From: Deltaproteobacteria bacterium
GTDB taxonomy: Bacteria > Desulfobacterota > Desulfomonilia > Desulfomonilales > Desulfomonilaceae
DNA: 64,000 nt
Assembly: GCA_016875095.1 (NCBI GenBank)
Contig: VGSG01000005.1
Location: 44,223 to 108,222, forward strand
Direction of reading: 5' to 3'
Under the pieces are notes generated by a model. That model worked only from the letters and a program-made list of their open reading frames with translations, did not search any database and had not been told where the DNA came from. The position numbers and the translations under genes were made by a program. Shown here piece after piece: positions 54,350 to 61,889 of this stretch (position 1 is the first letter of the stretch; the number at the start of each line of letters is the position of its first letter).

Positions 54350-54800
54350 AGCCTAAGCGGCCATCTGCAGTGTTGCTGATGGCCCAGAGCGCATACGCAA
54401 TAGTGACAAGGCCGATAAGGACCAGTCCGGACAGGAAGATCTTCGCGATCTGCCAATCTTTCGGGGCGCCGATCCTCACGCCGCCTTTGTTCAGGCTCAA
54501 CGACTTGGCAAGTTCCCTGCCTCCCGCGTCCAGGTGAATTCCACCCGCGACCAATGCCACGTACGGCCACCACGGATGATTAAAGAGCATCAGGACCCCT
54601 GCCACAGGCAAGGTCCATAGCACGAACGAATCCCATCTCGCGGCGTTGCGCTCTGCCAACCGAAAGAGCGGATCGGTGCCTTCGCTCTTTTCCTGCAAGC
54701 TCAGTCTTTGAGCCAACGAATAGTGGAGACCGGATATTAATTGACCCAGCCAACCGAATAACCCGAAGCACACGAAGAAAAGACCGAGTGCGATGCGCAT
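54267..54800 (-). CDS. Small membrane protein overlapping the PIN-like gene antisense
   Basis: The 177-residue protein has a hydrophobic start (MRIALGLFFVCFGLFG), a soluble middle (RLAERNAARWDSFVL), then three more hydrophobic stretches (VAGVLMLF, WWPYVALVAG, IFLSGLVLIGLVTIAYAL). Its last 27 codons lie antisense over the 3' end of the PIN-like gene. The C-terminal segment GRLGFTAAVSLRTLV looks like readthrough of the neighbour, so the native C-terminus may have been replaced. Function is unknown. Confidence 0.55.
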   Translation of the reverse strand: MRIALGLFFVCFGLFGWLGQLISGLHYSLAQRLSLQEKSEGTDPLFRLAERNAARWDSFVLWTLPVAGVLMLFNHPWWPYVALVAGGIHLDAGGRELAKSLSLNKGGVRIGAPKDWQIAKIFLSGLVLIGLVTIAYALWAISNTADGRLGFTAAVSLRTLVSLLLATCGLNPGTYLC

Positions 54801-54855
54801 GTGCCTCTCCTACAGGAATCTGGAGCCGAACCTGTAATACCGCTTCGCTTTCAGA

Positions 54856-55043
54856 GAGGTAAGAATCGGGGAGGACCTTCTTGTAAGAAGGTCCTCCCCG
54901 ACCCCCTCCCCAAGAACTTCCACCATTTTTCGGAATGCTCATTTCCCAGGCAAGAGAAATGAGCATTCCGAAAACCGTGGGAATTTCTTGCCTGAGCCGT
55001 GGAGGCGCCTCTTTCCTAAAGAAGATTTCCCCGATCTTGCCTC
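54856..55043 (+). repeat. 188-base structured dispersed element, copy 1
   Basis: Ends are GAGGTAAGAATCGGGGA and, inverted, GAGGCAAGATCGGGGA. Inside are a 17-base perfect hairpin (54866-54901; TCGGGGAGGACC...) and a 15-base hairpin with a 10-base loop (54931-54970; CGGAATGCTCATTTC). The copy at 61103 has the same length, the same order and base-pair-preserving changes in both stems. No coding frame. It lies between two minus-strand genes. Confidence 0.88.
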
Positions 55044-55090
55044 TTTGAATGCGCATCAGTATAAGGGCCCACGGCCGTGCGCGCTTCTTC

Positions 55091-55531
55091 TTATCGAACG
55101 TAAATGGAATCAAAATGAACAACAGTCCAGACAATGTACGCGAGACCCACCAGGGCGCCAAAGGGAAATGTGAAGAACCAGGACAGAGTTAATTTCGGCT
55201 TCTCGAACCTGAGACTGGTCGCGGTGGTCATCGCATTCCCCCATACGAACCAGAAAGCCCCCATTGCAAGGAGATAGTGTCCCCAGCGGGGATCGGCTAT
55301 CACCAATGCAATTCCAATGAGGCACATGGGACAGGCCACGAATATGTCGGCAAGCGCCATGCCGTAAAGGATCTTTTGCTCATGCCAATCGTCGACGGTT
55401 CCGTCAGGGTTCTTCATGGCCTTGCCCTTCACGACCATGATTTGCCAGCCCATGACCAGCATCGCAAACAGGCCCATGACAATCAGGAGCGCCCACAAGA
55501 CAACCCGTGAAACCAAGGACAATTCTTGCAC
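55091..55531 (-). CDS. Small four-helix membrane protein
   Basis: The 146-residue protein starts at GTG 55531 with AGGAGGG six bases upstream. Hydrophobic helices are at about 7-29, 56-77, 82-102 and 118-140. A loop carries NPDGTVDDWHEQK. The frame is open back to 56062, but that extension is antisense to the methyltransferase gene and is rejected. No family is recognised. Confidence 0.65.
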   Translation of the reverse strand: MQELSLVSRVVLWALLIVMGLFAMLVMGWQIMVVKGKAMKNPDGTVDDWHEQKILYGMALADIFVACPMCLIGIALVIADPRWGHYLLAMGAFWFVWGNAMTTATSLRFEKPKLTLSWFFTFPFGALVGLAYIVWTVVHFDSIYVR

Positions 55532-55751
55532 GTGACCCCCTCCTATCTGTGCTCGGTAAGGGCCGCTCGTTCGCCCGTGCATTACTACAAGAGGCCGTCC
55601 CCGGCCACTTGTTCGAAAGCTCACGGGTCGTGCAACTGCTTCTATGCCCGGGCATATTCTCGTTCTTGACCTACCCGATCCACTGCGTGTATTCAAGAGC
55701 CCTGTCGCACACGGCCTCGAAGCGTCCAAACACCACTGCTGAGGAGGGAGC

Positions 55752-56483
55752 ATGCGCGTGCAGGAAGATGGTCCATCACAGACCAGCTCCGCGGTCGTTC
55801 GGGAATTATGGAAGAAGTCCTTTTTGTGGCTTGTGGGTTTTCTTCTGTTCATGGGAGCGGCTTTGTTCCTGCCCGCGTACAGTGTGACCTGGTCTGAAGG
55901 GTGGTGGTTCATGGGCGTATTTGCCGCGTGCTTGGCGCTCAACTTTCTTGTTCTCCTGAAGGTCAACCCGGAGCTCGTGCAAATCCGCCTGGGTACTGAA
56001 AGAGAGGCAAAACCGTGGGATACAGTCCTCGCGCGGTGTTTGGGGGGAATGTGGGTAATCACGGTGATCGTCGCGGGACTCGATCACCGGTTCCAATGGA
56101 CTCCGCAGACAGGATCATGGCCGAAGGTTGTGGGTCTAGCATTGTTCGTTGTCGCCAACCTGATCGTGCTCTGGGCCATGTCCGTTAACAAATTCTTTGC
56201 TAAGTTCGTCCGGATTCAGACAGAAAGAGGCCATACCCCAATCGCGCGCGGTCCTTACCGATACGTTCGGCATCCGGGATATGCCGGATGGATCTTGATG
56301 ACAATCGCAGGCGCGCTCGCACTGGGATCGGCATGGGCTGCGATCCCGGCCGGCTGCTCTATCCTGTTGCTGGTCGTACGCACTGCCCTTGAAGATCGCA
56401 CACTTAGGCAAGAGCTGGCCGGGTACGAAGATTACACTCAACGGGTCGGATATCGACTTGCGCCCTGGCTCTGGATGGTCTGA
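55752..56483 (+). CDS. ICMT-like membrane methyltransferase
   Basis: The 243-residue protein has about five membrane helices. The C-terminal RGPYRYVRHPGYAGW and ALEDRTLRQEL then YEDYTQRVGYRLAP are the signature of the isoprenylcysteine methyltransferase/PEMT-like family that binds SAM at the membrane. The substrate is unknown; bacterial members methylate lipids or other small acceptors. GAGGAGGG precedes ATG. The gene runs divergently from the small membrane protein at 55531. Confidence 0.85.
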   Translation: MRVQEDGPSQTSSAVVRELWKKSFLWLVGFLLFMGAALFLPAYSVTWSEGWWFMGVFAACLALNFLVLLKVNPELVQIRLGTEREAKPWDTVLARCLGGMWVITVIVAGLDHRFQWTPQTGSWPKVVGLALFVVANLIVLWAMSVNKFFAKFVRIQTERGHTPIARGPYRYVRHPGYAGWILMTIAGALALGSAWAAIPAGCSILLLVVRTALEDRTLRQELAGYEDYTQRVGYRLAPWLWMV

Positions 56484-56560
56484 TCGGCAGAAAGGTCGGC
56501 GCTATAGCAAAAGCTTGGGGCCTTGTACAGATTCTTCGAAGGCCGGTAAGGGGGCGAGCT

Positions 56561-57028
56561 ATGTTCACAGCCAGAAACGTGATGGCAACCACTTTTTGCA
56601 CGCTACGGGCGGACATGACCATTATGGAGGCAATAAAACTCTTCCAGAGAGCGAGCCGGGAAGAACAGCGACGCATTTTCGGCATGATCGTGACCGATGA
56701 GGCAGGGCGCCTGCTCGGTATGTTATCCATGTATGATATCTTGCTCTTTGTTCGCCCGAAACATGTTCAGGTCTGGGGAACCATGACGGACATAGATGTC
56801 CCCGGGCTCATGGAGGTCGTCTCTGAACGAGCCAAATCCGTGCGTGTCGAGGAACTCATGACCACTCATGTGGTTACCGTGACACCGGATACGCATGTGA
56901 TGGTGATTCTGGATATCATGATCAAGAAACATATACGTCGCATCCCGGTGGTGAGCGACGAAAGAATTGAAGGAATGGTCTATCTCTCAGACCTGTTCTA
57001 TTTTCTCGTGGACAGACTTTCCGCATAA
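56561..57028 (+). CDS. CBS-domain pair protein
   Basis: The 155-residue protein is a Bateman module of two CBS domains (about 8-70 and 90-152). NVMATTFCTLRADMT and LMTTHVVTVTPDTH open them and RIPVVSDERIEGMVYLSDL closes the second. Such modules bind adenine nucleotides and regulate partners. It is followed after 54 bases by a four-CBS protein, so the two likely function together. Confidence 0.87.
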   Translation: MFTARNVMATTFCTLRADMTIMEAIKLFQRASREEQRRIFGMIVTDEAGRLLGMLSMYDILLFVRPKHVQVWGTMTDIDVPGLMEVVSERAKSVRVEELMTTHVVTVTPDTHVMVILDIMIKKHIRRIPVVSDERIEGMVYLSDLFYFLVDRLSA

Positions 57029-57082
57029 TAGTTTTGCCGTCTTGCCGAATTGCATCCTGAGTCGCCGGTTCAGGGTGAGGAG

Positions 57083-57988
57083 ATGCCTGCTGACAAAAAG
57101 CGCAATGTCTTAGCAGGATTGACCGTGAGGGAAGCCATGCGGGCGCAGATCGTGAGCCTTCCCGCGGAATCATCGATCCAGCGCGCGATCCGACGGCTGG
57201 TCAAGTATAAGGTGAATGCGCTTCTGGTGACCGACGAGAACGACCACCCGCGCGGAGTGGTTTCCAAAACAGACATTATGGCGGGGTATTACGCCGGCCT
57301 TCCGATAGACTTTCCTTTGGAAAATATTATGATTTCTCCCCCGCTCTTCTGCCGCGCGGCCGACTCCCTTGAATCAGCTCTGGACACCATGCGGTCCAAT
57401 CATATCTACCGATTGTACGTGACCGACGATAACCAAGACCGCGTGGTGGGCGTGCTGGCCTATCCTGACATCGTCGGACTCCTCTACCGGTATTGTCATG
57501 CGTGTAACCGGAGCGTCCTGAAGCAGGGGAAGGACCAACGCCTTTTAGATGAGCGAGACCGAATAAGGGTGAGAGATGTCATGACCCCGTCGGTGAAATG
57601 GTTCTCGGAACAAGAGAACTTGCTCCGGATTATGGAAGGCCTGTCTGCGCATCGCTTCGGAGCAATACTGATAAAGGACTCGGAAGGTATTCCGAGCGGT
57701 GTCATATCCAAGACCGACCTGATGCGGGCGTACATGCGAGGAATACCTCCCGAAACAGCGGCGCGAACTGTCCTGACCTCTCGTAGTGTGATTTCTTGCG
57801 ATGACGGCGCCTTCCTTGAAGTTGCCCTCCAAAAAATGGTCCTGTCAGATCTGCAACGACTCTTTGTTTATCAGAGAGGCCCTCATAATATCGTAGGCGT
57901 GTTCTCGCTCTCAGACGCTGCCAGGTCCCGTTCGGGCTCCTGTTACGCGTGCGTGAGCAGCCGTATCAAAGTGGAAGGAATGCGCTAG
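57083..57988 (+). CDS. Four-CBS-domain protein with two CxxC motifs
   Basis: The 301-residue protein is an internal duplication of a CBS pair (about 10-135 and 160-280). Each half ends with a CxxC: C138HAC141 and C287YAC290, spaced 149 residues. The two pairs could build a four-cysteine metal site. GVVSKTDIM and GVISKTDLM are the matching CBS turns. ATG 57083 is chosen over TTG 57050. The stop codon lies in the terminal repeat of the MITE at 57985. Confidence 0.85.
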   Translation: MPADKKRNVLAGLTVREAMRAQIVSLPAESSIQRAIRRLVKYKVNALLVTDENDHPRGVVSKTDIMAGYYAGLPIDFPLENIMISPPLFCRAADSLESALDTMRSNHIYRLYVTDDNQDRVVGVLAYPDIVGLLYRYCHACNRSVLKQGKDQRLLDERDRIRVRDVMTPSVKWFSEQENLLRIMEGLSAHRFGAILIKDSEGIPSGVISKTDLMRAYMRGIPPETAARTVLTSRSVISCDDGAFLEVALQKMVLSDLQRLFVYQRGPHNIVGVFSLSDAARSRSGSCYACVSSRIKVEGMR

Positions 57989-58139
57989 TGTAGTGTCTCC
58001 GAAAAAGCTTGGCAGTTCTGGTGAGACAGTTTCAGATGCCCGTCCCACCAAAGACATTCTGACGAGACGCCGGAGTAATTGGCATATGACCTCCAGGCGA
58101 ACATCTAGTCGTAAAGCTATCATGGAGACACGACACTAG
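57985..58139. mobile_element. MITE-like element with terminal inverted repeats and TA flanks
   Basis: CTAGTGTAGTGTCTCC (57985-58000) and, inverted, CTAGTGTCGTGTCTCC (58139-58124) differ at one base; a nearby AGCTT is also shared. Both ends are bounded by TA, as expected for a TA target duplication of the IS630/Tc1-mariner type. The 155-base element has no frame. It is the only copy I noticed. The stop TAG of the four-CBS gene is within the left end. The rest of the gap 58140-58370 shows nothing clear. Confidence 0.75.
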
Positions 58140-58370
58140 CGGATCGTTCAGGGCGTCCGCCCCGGGCATTCGCGCAGGAAGGAGCAAAAGCCGAAGAAGG
58201 GGTTTTCTTGAGCGCTATGGCGGGGCCGGGCGTGCCCTTGATTCTGTGGCCCGCATCTGTACAGACCGAGGAACGCGGGGTTGCCGCGCGTCAATAACTC
58301 CCCTTTCATTGCGCAATCTCTCGTTCCGGACTGAGCAGGCGGAAAGATGCCCATCCTCCCAACTTTTTCT

Positions 58371-59711
58371 CTATGACGGGAAGCATTTCGCAAACGCGGC
58401 CATAAGCTTGAGTGGGCCTTTCACGCGGATCTTGCCGGTGATGATTGCCCACAGCAGGTTCTTCTCTTTTGCCAGGAACCCCAGCCACGTGCGACTGTCG
58501 GCGGTGAGGCGGAGATCCGCGGTCCCAACGTGGTCGCTATGAACCTTGATCGTCTGATCTCGAATGACCACCGTGGCCTCGCATGGCTCCTCGCCAGTAA
58601 AGGTGAAGTGAAAGCTCGCATGAAGACCTTCGGATCGTCCTCGCTGAAACGCTATCGGGATACCCCCGAGAAACCCTTGGATAGATCTCGGTCGAAGTCC
58701 GTTGGAGACGCGTTTCGCGGTTTTGTGAGGGAAGTGGGAAGTCACGTGCTCTTCCGCGTCGGAGCCCGGGACCACGTAGACCGTCTCATTCCGATCCCGC
58801 GGCCCTTTTAGCAGGCGCTGAGTATAGCCCGCCCGATCCGTCAGGAACTCCCCGATACCCTCCTCACCCGCAGGGCAGACCGCCATGCAGCGGTCGCATC
58901 GAGTCTGGGGGGCAATGGAGAGGTTTTGCCACATGGAGACCGTCTCTCGCTCGCTTACACGCTTTCGGTAATCGACCACGCCCTTGCTTCCCGCAATATT
59001 CTCGACCCAATCGATAAAACCGCCTAGGCGTTCACGGTAGTTGTGGGTGTAACAGGATACGAAATCGAAATATCCGTCCGGCTTGACCGCGCCGACCGGA
59101 CAGACGGCTATACAGAGTTTGCATTCAATACACGGCGTGTAGTCTAAAGGCTTGCTGTAAGCGGTCATCTCAGCGTTCAGCAGCATGGTCCCCAGAACCA
59201 TGAAGGGGCCGAATCGAGGATGCAGAACCAGCCGGTTCCATCCTGTGCGTCCCAGCCCAGCCTCTTCAGCCACTCTCTTGTCGCACACCCACCAGAGCTT
59301 CCCGGGCCACCGATCCATTTCGTACGGAAATCCTACCGGCGCATTCAGCGCGCGGATTCCCGGGCCTTGCAATTGAGTTACGATTCGGCGCGCAGCATCG
59401 TTCGCATGTTTGTTCGCGTGACCGAATTCCAGGTTCGCCATGGAGTGGGCCACGGTCCGGATCGGTTCCCTGTTCAGGCGGAACACCAGGCTCACCAATG
59501 TCCGCGCCCCGGGCATGGCTTCGAGCAATTCCTGTTTGTCCATCGCCAAAGAAGGTCGATCGATCTCCACGAAACCCACATCGTCGGCCCCGGCCTTCAG
59601 ACAAAGCTCCCTCAGCCACTCGGTATCGAGCTTTTGAGGCTCCTGGAGCGCTTTTGCCGACCGACCTGCGGTGTGAAACCATTTGACCGTCGGGTGTTCT
59701 TCCAATTTCAT
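58371..59711 (-). CDS. QueG-like ferredoxin protein fused to SCP2 domain
   Basis: The 446-residue protein has an N-terminal QueG/reductive dehalogenase-like region (about 25-190). A [4Fe-4S] motif is at C194-C204 (CIECKLCIAVCP), and C220 with C272, C275 and C279 could form a second cluster. The C-terminal part (about 360-446; FTGEEPCEATVVIRDQT, KEKNLLWAIITGKIRVKG) is an SCP2-like lipid-binding domain. AAGGAGG lies before ATG. No substrate can be inferred; tRNA epoxyqueuosine reductase usually lacks the SCP2 part. It follows a MarR-type regulator on the same strand. Confidence 0.8.
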   Translation of the reverse strand: MKLEEHPTVKWFHTAGRSAKALQEPQKLDTEWLRELCLKAGADDVGFVEIDRPSLAMDKQELLEAMPGARTLVSLVFRLNREPIRTVAHSMANLEFGHANKHANDAARRIVTQLQGPGIRALNAPVGFPYEMDRWPGKLWWVCDKRVAEEAGLGRTGWNRLVLHPRFGPFMVLGTMLLNAEMTAYSKPLDYTPCIECKLCIAVCPVGAVKPDGYFDFVSCYTHNYRERLGGFIDWVENIAGSKGVVDYRKRVSERETVSMWQNLSIAPQTRCDRCMAVCPAGEEGIGEFLTDRAGYTQRLLKGPRDRNETVYVVPGSDAEEHVTSHFPHKTAKRVSNGLRPRSIQGFLGGIPIAFQRGRSEGLHASFHFTFTGEEPCEATVVIRDQTIKVHSDHVGTADLRLTADSRTWLGFLAKEKNLLWAIITGKIRVKGPLKLMAAFAKCFPS

Positions 59712-59783
59712 GTCGGCCTCCTTCGCGACGTGTATCCGGTTCGATAGCTCTGATGAGAATTCCGCTCAGCTCGCCAAGCTTGG

Positions 59784-59795
59784 ATGTATATACAT
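59784..59795. promoter_or_regulatory. MarR operator candidate between regulator and QueG-like gene
   Basis: ATGTATATACAT is a perfect 12-base palindrome with the core GTATATAC. The same core overlaps the -10 box of the MarR gene's own promoter at 60346-60353. Confidence 0.55.
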
Positions 59796-59812
59796 ATATC
59801 TGCGGGGAAATC

Positions 59813-60274
59813 TCAGACGCGGCGCGCGGCTTCCACTAACAAAGATAGATCGTTCAACAGACGCTCCACGCGCTCCTCACCGAGCTGCTCAGTGAGCCGG
59901 GTCTGGGCTTCCTCCCAGAGCGAAATCCCCTTTGCGACAGCTCCCTCTCCTCGTTCCGTCAAATATACGTTTCGTTCCCTGAGGTCTTCTCCGGACAGCA
60001 TTCGAATCAAGCCCTTTTTCTCGATGAGTTTGAGGTTCCGACCCAGAGTTGTGCGGTCCGTGATAGTTGCTTGGGCCAAATGCGTCACGGTCACGGGCTG
60101 CAGGATCTTGATCGCTGAAAGGAGCGCAAACTGTGTGGCGCGCAGCCCTACGGAGCGAAGCGCGCTATCGTAAACGTGCGTCACTGCGCGGGAAGCCTTG
60201 CGAACATTGAAACAGACGCAGGTTCGGCCTATTTCAAGGATTTGAGCAACATCGGGCTTCGCCTTGCGGGACAC
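59813..60274 (-). CDS. MarR-family transcriptional regulator
   Basis: The 153-residue protein has the winged-helix pattern LRATQFALLSAI, VTVTHLAQATITDRTTLGRNLKLIEKKGLI and RNVYLTERGE. It starts GTG 60274 with AGGAG eight bases upstream. The wing Arg/Arg/Asn positions are typical. Three cysteines (RTCVCFNV) near the N-terminus could sense oxidants or metal. It probably represses itself and the QueG-like gene through GTATATAC operators. Confidence 0.92.
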   Translation of the reverse strand: MSRKAKPDVAQILEIGRTCVCFNVRKASRAVTHVYDSALRSVGLRATQFALLSAIKILQPVTVTHLAQATITDRTTLGRNLKLIEKKGLIRMLSGEDLRERNVYLTERGEGAVAKGISLWEEAQTRLTEQLGEERVERLLNDLSLLVEAARRV

Positions 60275-60344
60275 CTACACGGCTCCTATTATGAAAATAT
60301 GCGTGGCTCGTTCCGTCACCTACGAGGGAGGATCCTCAGGTGAG

Positions 60345-60374
60345 AGTATATACACGTTTTGTCGCGCGCGTCAA
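60345..60374 (-). promoter_or_regulatory. Autoregulated promoter of the MarR gene
   Basis: On the minus strand TTGACG (60374-60369) is followed after 18 bases by TATACT (60350-60345). GTATATAC (60346-60353) overlaps the -10. In the 461-base gap 60275-60735 this is the only clear signal; the STAS gene has only an AAGGAGG ribosome site. Confidence 0.6.
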
Positions 60375-60735
60375 TATCCTTTGTGGACACCTACGAGAAC
60401 CACGTGGGATAATTTCATGCGGCCAAGAGATTTTCCCTTAGTCCCGGCAACGCCGGGCAGCGGGGCCCGTCACTAAGAGAAAGTCACGATATACGCAGCG
60501 TTTGTCGAGAGACAGAATTGGTCAAAACAACCGCTTTCGTCTGTGCTACGATGATACTCAGCGGTGGACGAGCGCGTCAAAGCGGTGGAGCGCCCCAAAC
60601 GGTCGCTGGAACTTGGGAAGAACCGGGGCGGGTAGCCACCATAGAGTCCGCTTGCCGGCCCGGGATTGGCGGTAACAAGAGAGTGAGCGCGAACATGGCG
60701 GCAGGTCTCGTCGCCTTACCGTAAGGAGGCTGAGG

Positions 60736-61080
60736 ATGGAGTTACGAGTCGTTGAGAGCACCGGACATCACACACACGTGGCCCTTTCAGGAAAACTCGA
60801 CGTGGAGGGCGAACGTCAGATTGGGACGGAATTCGAGCAACTCACTGCCCACGCGGGCAAAGCCGCTGTTGTCGACATGACGGAGGTGACGTATCTCGCG
60901 TCGCTCGGCATCAGGCTGCTGTTCAAATGCGCCAAGTCCCTGGCGGCGCAAGGACAGAAGATGGTGGTGCTCAATCCCCAACCCATGGTGGAAGAGACCC
61001 TTATGACGTCCGGAACTGCGCAGTTCATCCCGATAGTGCGCAGCCTGGACGAGGCCCTTGCGATCCTGAAAGCGGAATAG
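60736..61080 (+). CDS. STAS-domain anti-sigma factor antagonist
   Basis: The 114-residue protein starts MELRVVESTGHHTHVAL. It has the phosphorylation site region VVDMTEVTYLASLGIRLLFK with S56, and the ending RSLDEALAILKAE. It is the SpoIIAA/RsbV type that binds an anti-sigma kinase when unphosphorylated. TAAGGAGG lies at about ten bases. The RsbW-like kinase is the next gene but separated by the structured repeat. Confidence 0.92.
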   Translation: MELRVVESTGHHTHVALSGKLDVEGERQIGTEFEQLTAHAGKAAVVDMTEVTYLASLGIRLLFKCAKSLAAQGQKMVVLNPQPMVEETLMTSGTAQFIPIVRSLDEALAILKAE

Positions 61081-61102
61081 AAGCCGGGAAGCGCATCCAA
61101 GC

Positions 61103-61290
61103 GAGTAAGAATCGGGGAGGCCCTTCTTGTAAGAAGGGCCTCCCCGAACCCCTCCTCAAGAACTTCCGGTATTCTTCGGAATCCTCATTTCCCCACAGGA
61201 GAAATGAGGATTCCGAAGCCTACGGCAGTTTCTTGGAGAAGGCGTCGGAGAAGCGTCTTCACACGAAGAAGTTTCCCCCGATCTTCCTCT
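61103..61290 (+). repeat. 188-base structured dispersed element, copy 2
   Basis: It matches 54856-55043 in length and plan. The first hairpin has TCGGGGAGGCCC in place of TCGGGGAGGACC with a matching change in the partner arm. The second hairpin (61177-61215) has CGGAATCCTCATTTC in place of CGGAATGCTCATTTC, again compensated. The inverted ends are GAGTAAGAATCGGGGA and GAGGAAGATCGGGGGA. It separates the STAS gene from the RsbW-like gene. Confidence 0.88.
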
Positions 61291-61347
61291 CTGAGCGCCA
61301 TTCCGCATGAGGCTTTTCGCAAACCGCCACCATCCCGGGCGCTGCTG

Positions 61348-61770
61348 ATGAGCGAAATTCTCAACTTGACTGTGGAAACGAATTCGGCCCGATTGGCTGA
61401 ATCAATCAACCGCGCCAACGCATGGTTCGAGGCTCACGACTTGTCGGAACGGATCGTTTATCTGGCCAATTTGGTGCTGGAAGAAGTCCTGACGAACATC
61501 AATAAATATGCATTTGATGACGATGAGATTCACGACGTGGAGGTGAGGTTAAGACACGAGCAAGGCCAATTGCTTATTGAGTTCAAAGACGACGGCAAGG
61601 AATTCAACCCGCTCTTGAGCCCTCCCCCTGACCCGAACAGGTCCCTCGATCGATCAGAAGCCGGCGGGCTGGGCATTCATCTCGTGCGAAAATTGGCGGA
61701 CACTGTGGAGTATCAGCGAGAGCAGGGTAAGAATGTGCTGAGAGTCAGAATCAGTCTCGGTGACGCGTAG
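61348..61770 (+). CDS. RsbW/SpoIIAB-like anti-sigma kinase
   Basis: The 140-residue protein is a HATPase_c_2 domain. EEVLTNINKYAFDDD is the N box, EFKDDGKEFNPL the G1 box and GGLGIHLVRKL the G2 box. It would phosphorylate the STAS partner and hold a sigma factor or another target. The open frame begins at 61204 inside the repeat; ATG 61348 is preferred, though no clear ribosome site is present. Confidence 0.87.
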   Translation: MSEILNLTVETNSARLAESINRANAWFEAHDLSERIVYLANLVLEEVLTNINKYAFDDDEIHDVEVRLRHEQGQLLIEFKDDGKEFNPLLSPPPDPNRSLDRSEAGGLGIHLVRKLADTVEYQREQGKNVLRVRISLGDA

Positions 61771-61889
61771 GCGGACAACCGGGGTAGTACGCCAGGGATC
61801 TTGTCCCAGGTCCCCGGCGTGCAGGCGACAGAACACGGTTGAGGATGGCATGAATCCCTGGACCGCTCCAGCGCCTGGCGTCCCCTAAA

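Noticed and set aside
54580..55161. A 193-codon minus-strand frame
   Set aside because: It passes through the structured repeat and overlaps two better-supported genes.
55532..56062. N-terminal extension of the small membrane protein at 55091
   Set aside because: The extension is antisense to the methyltransferase gene and lacks a ribosome site, while GTG 55531 has AGGAGGG.
57985..58139. Possible CRISPR-like or tRNA-like structure in palindromic regions
   Set aside because: All palindromes seen are single elements or dispersed copies; there are no regularly spaced direct repeats, and no cloverleaf with a GGTTCGA-type loop was found in the window.
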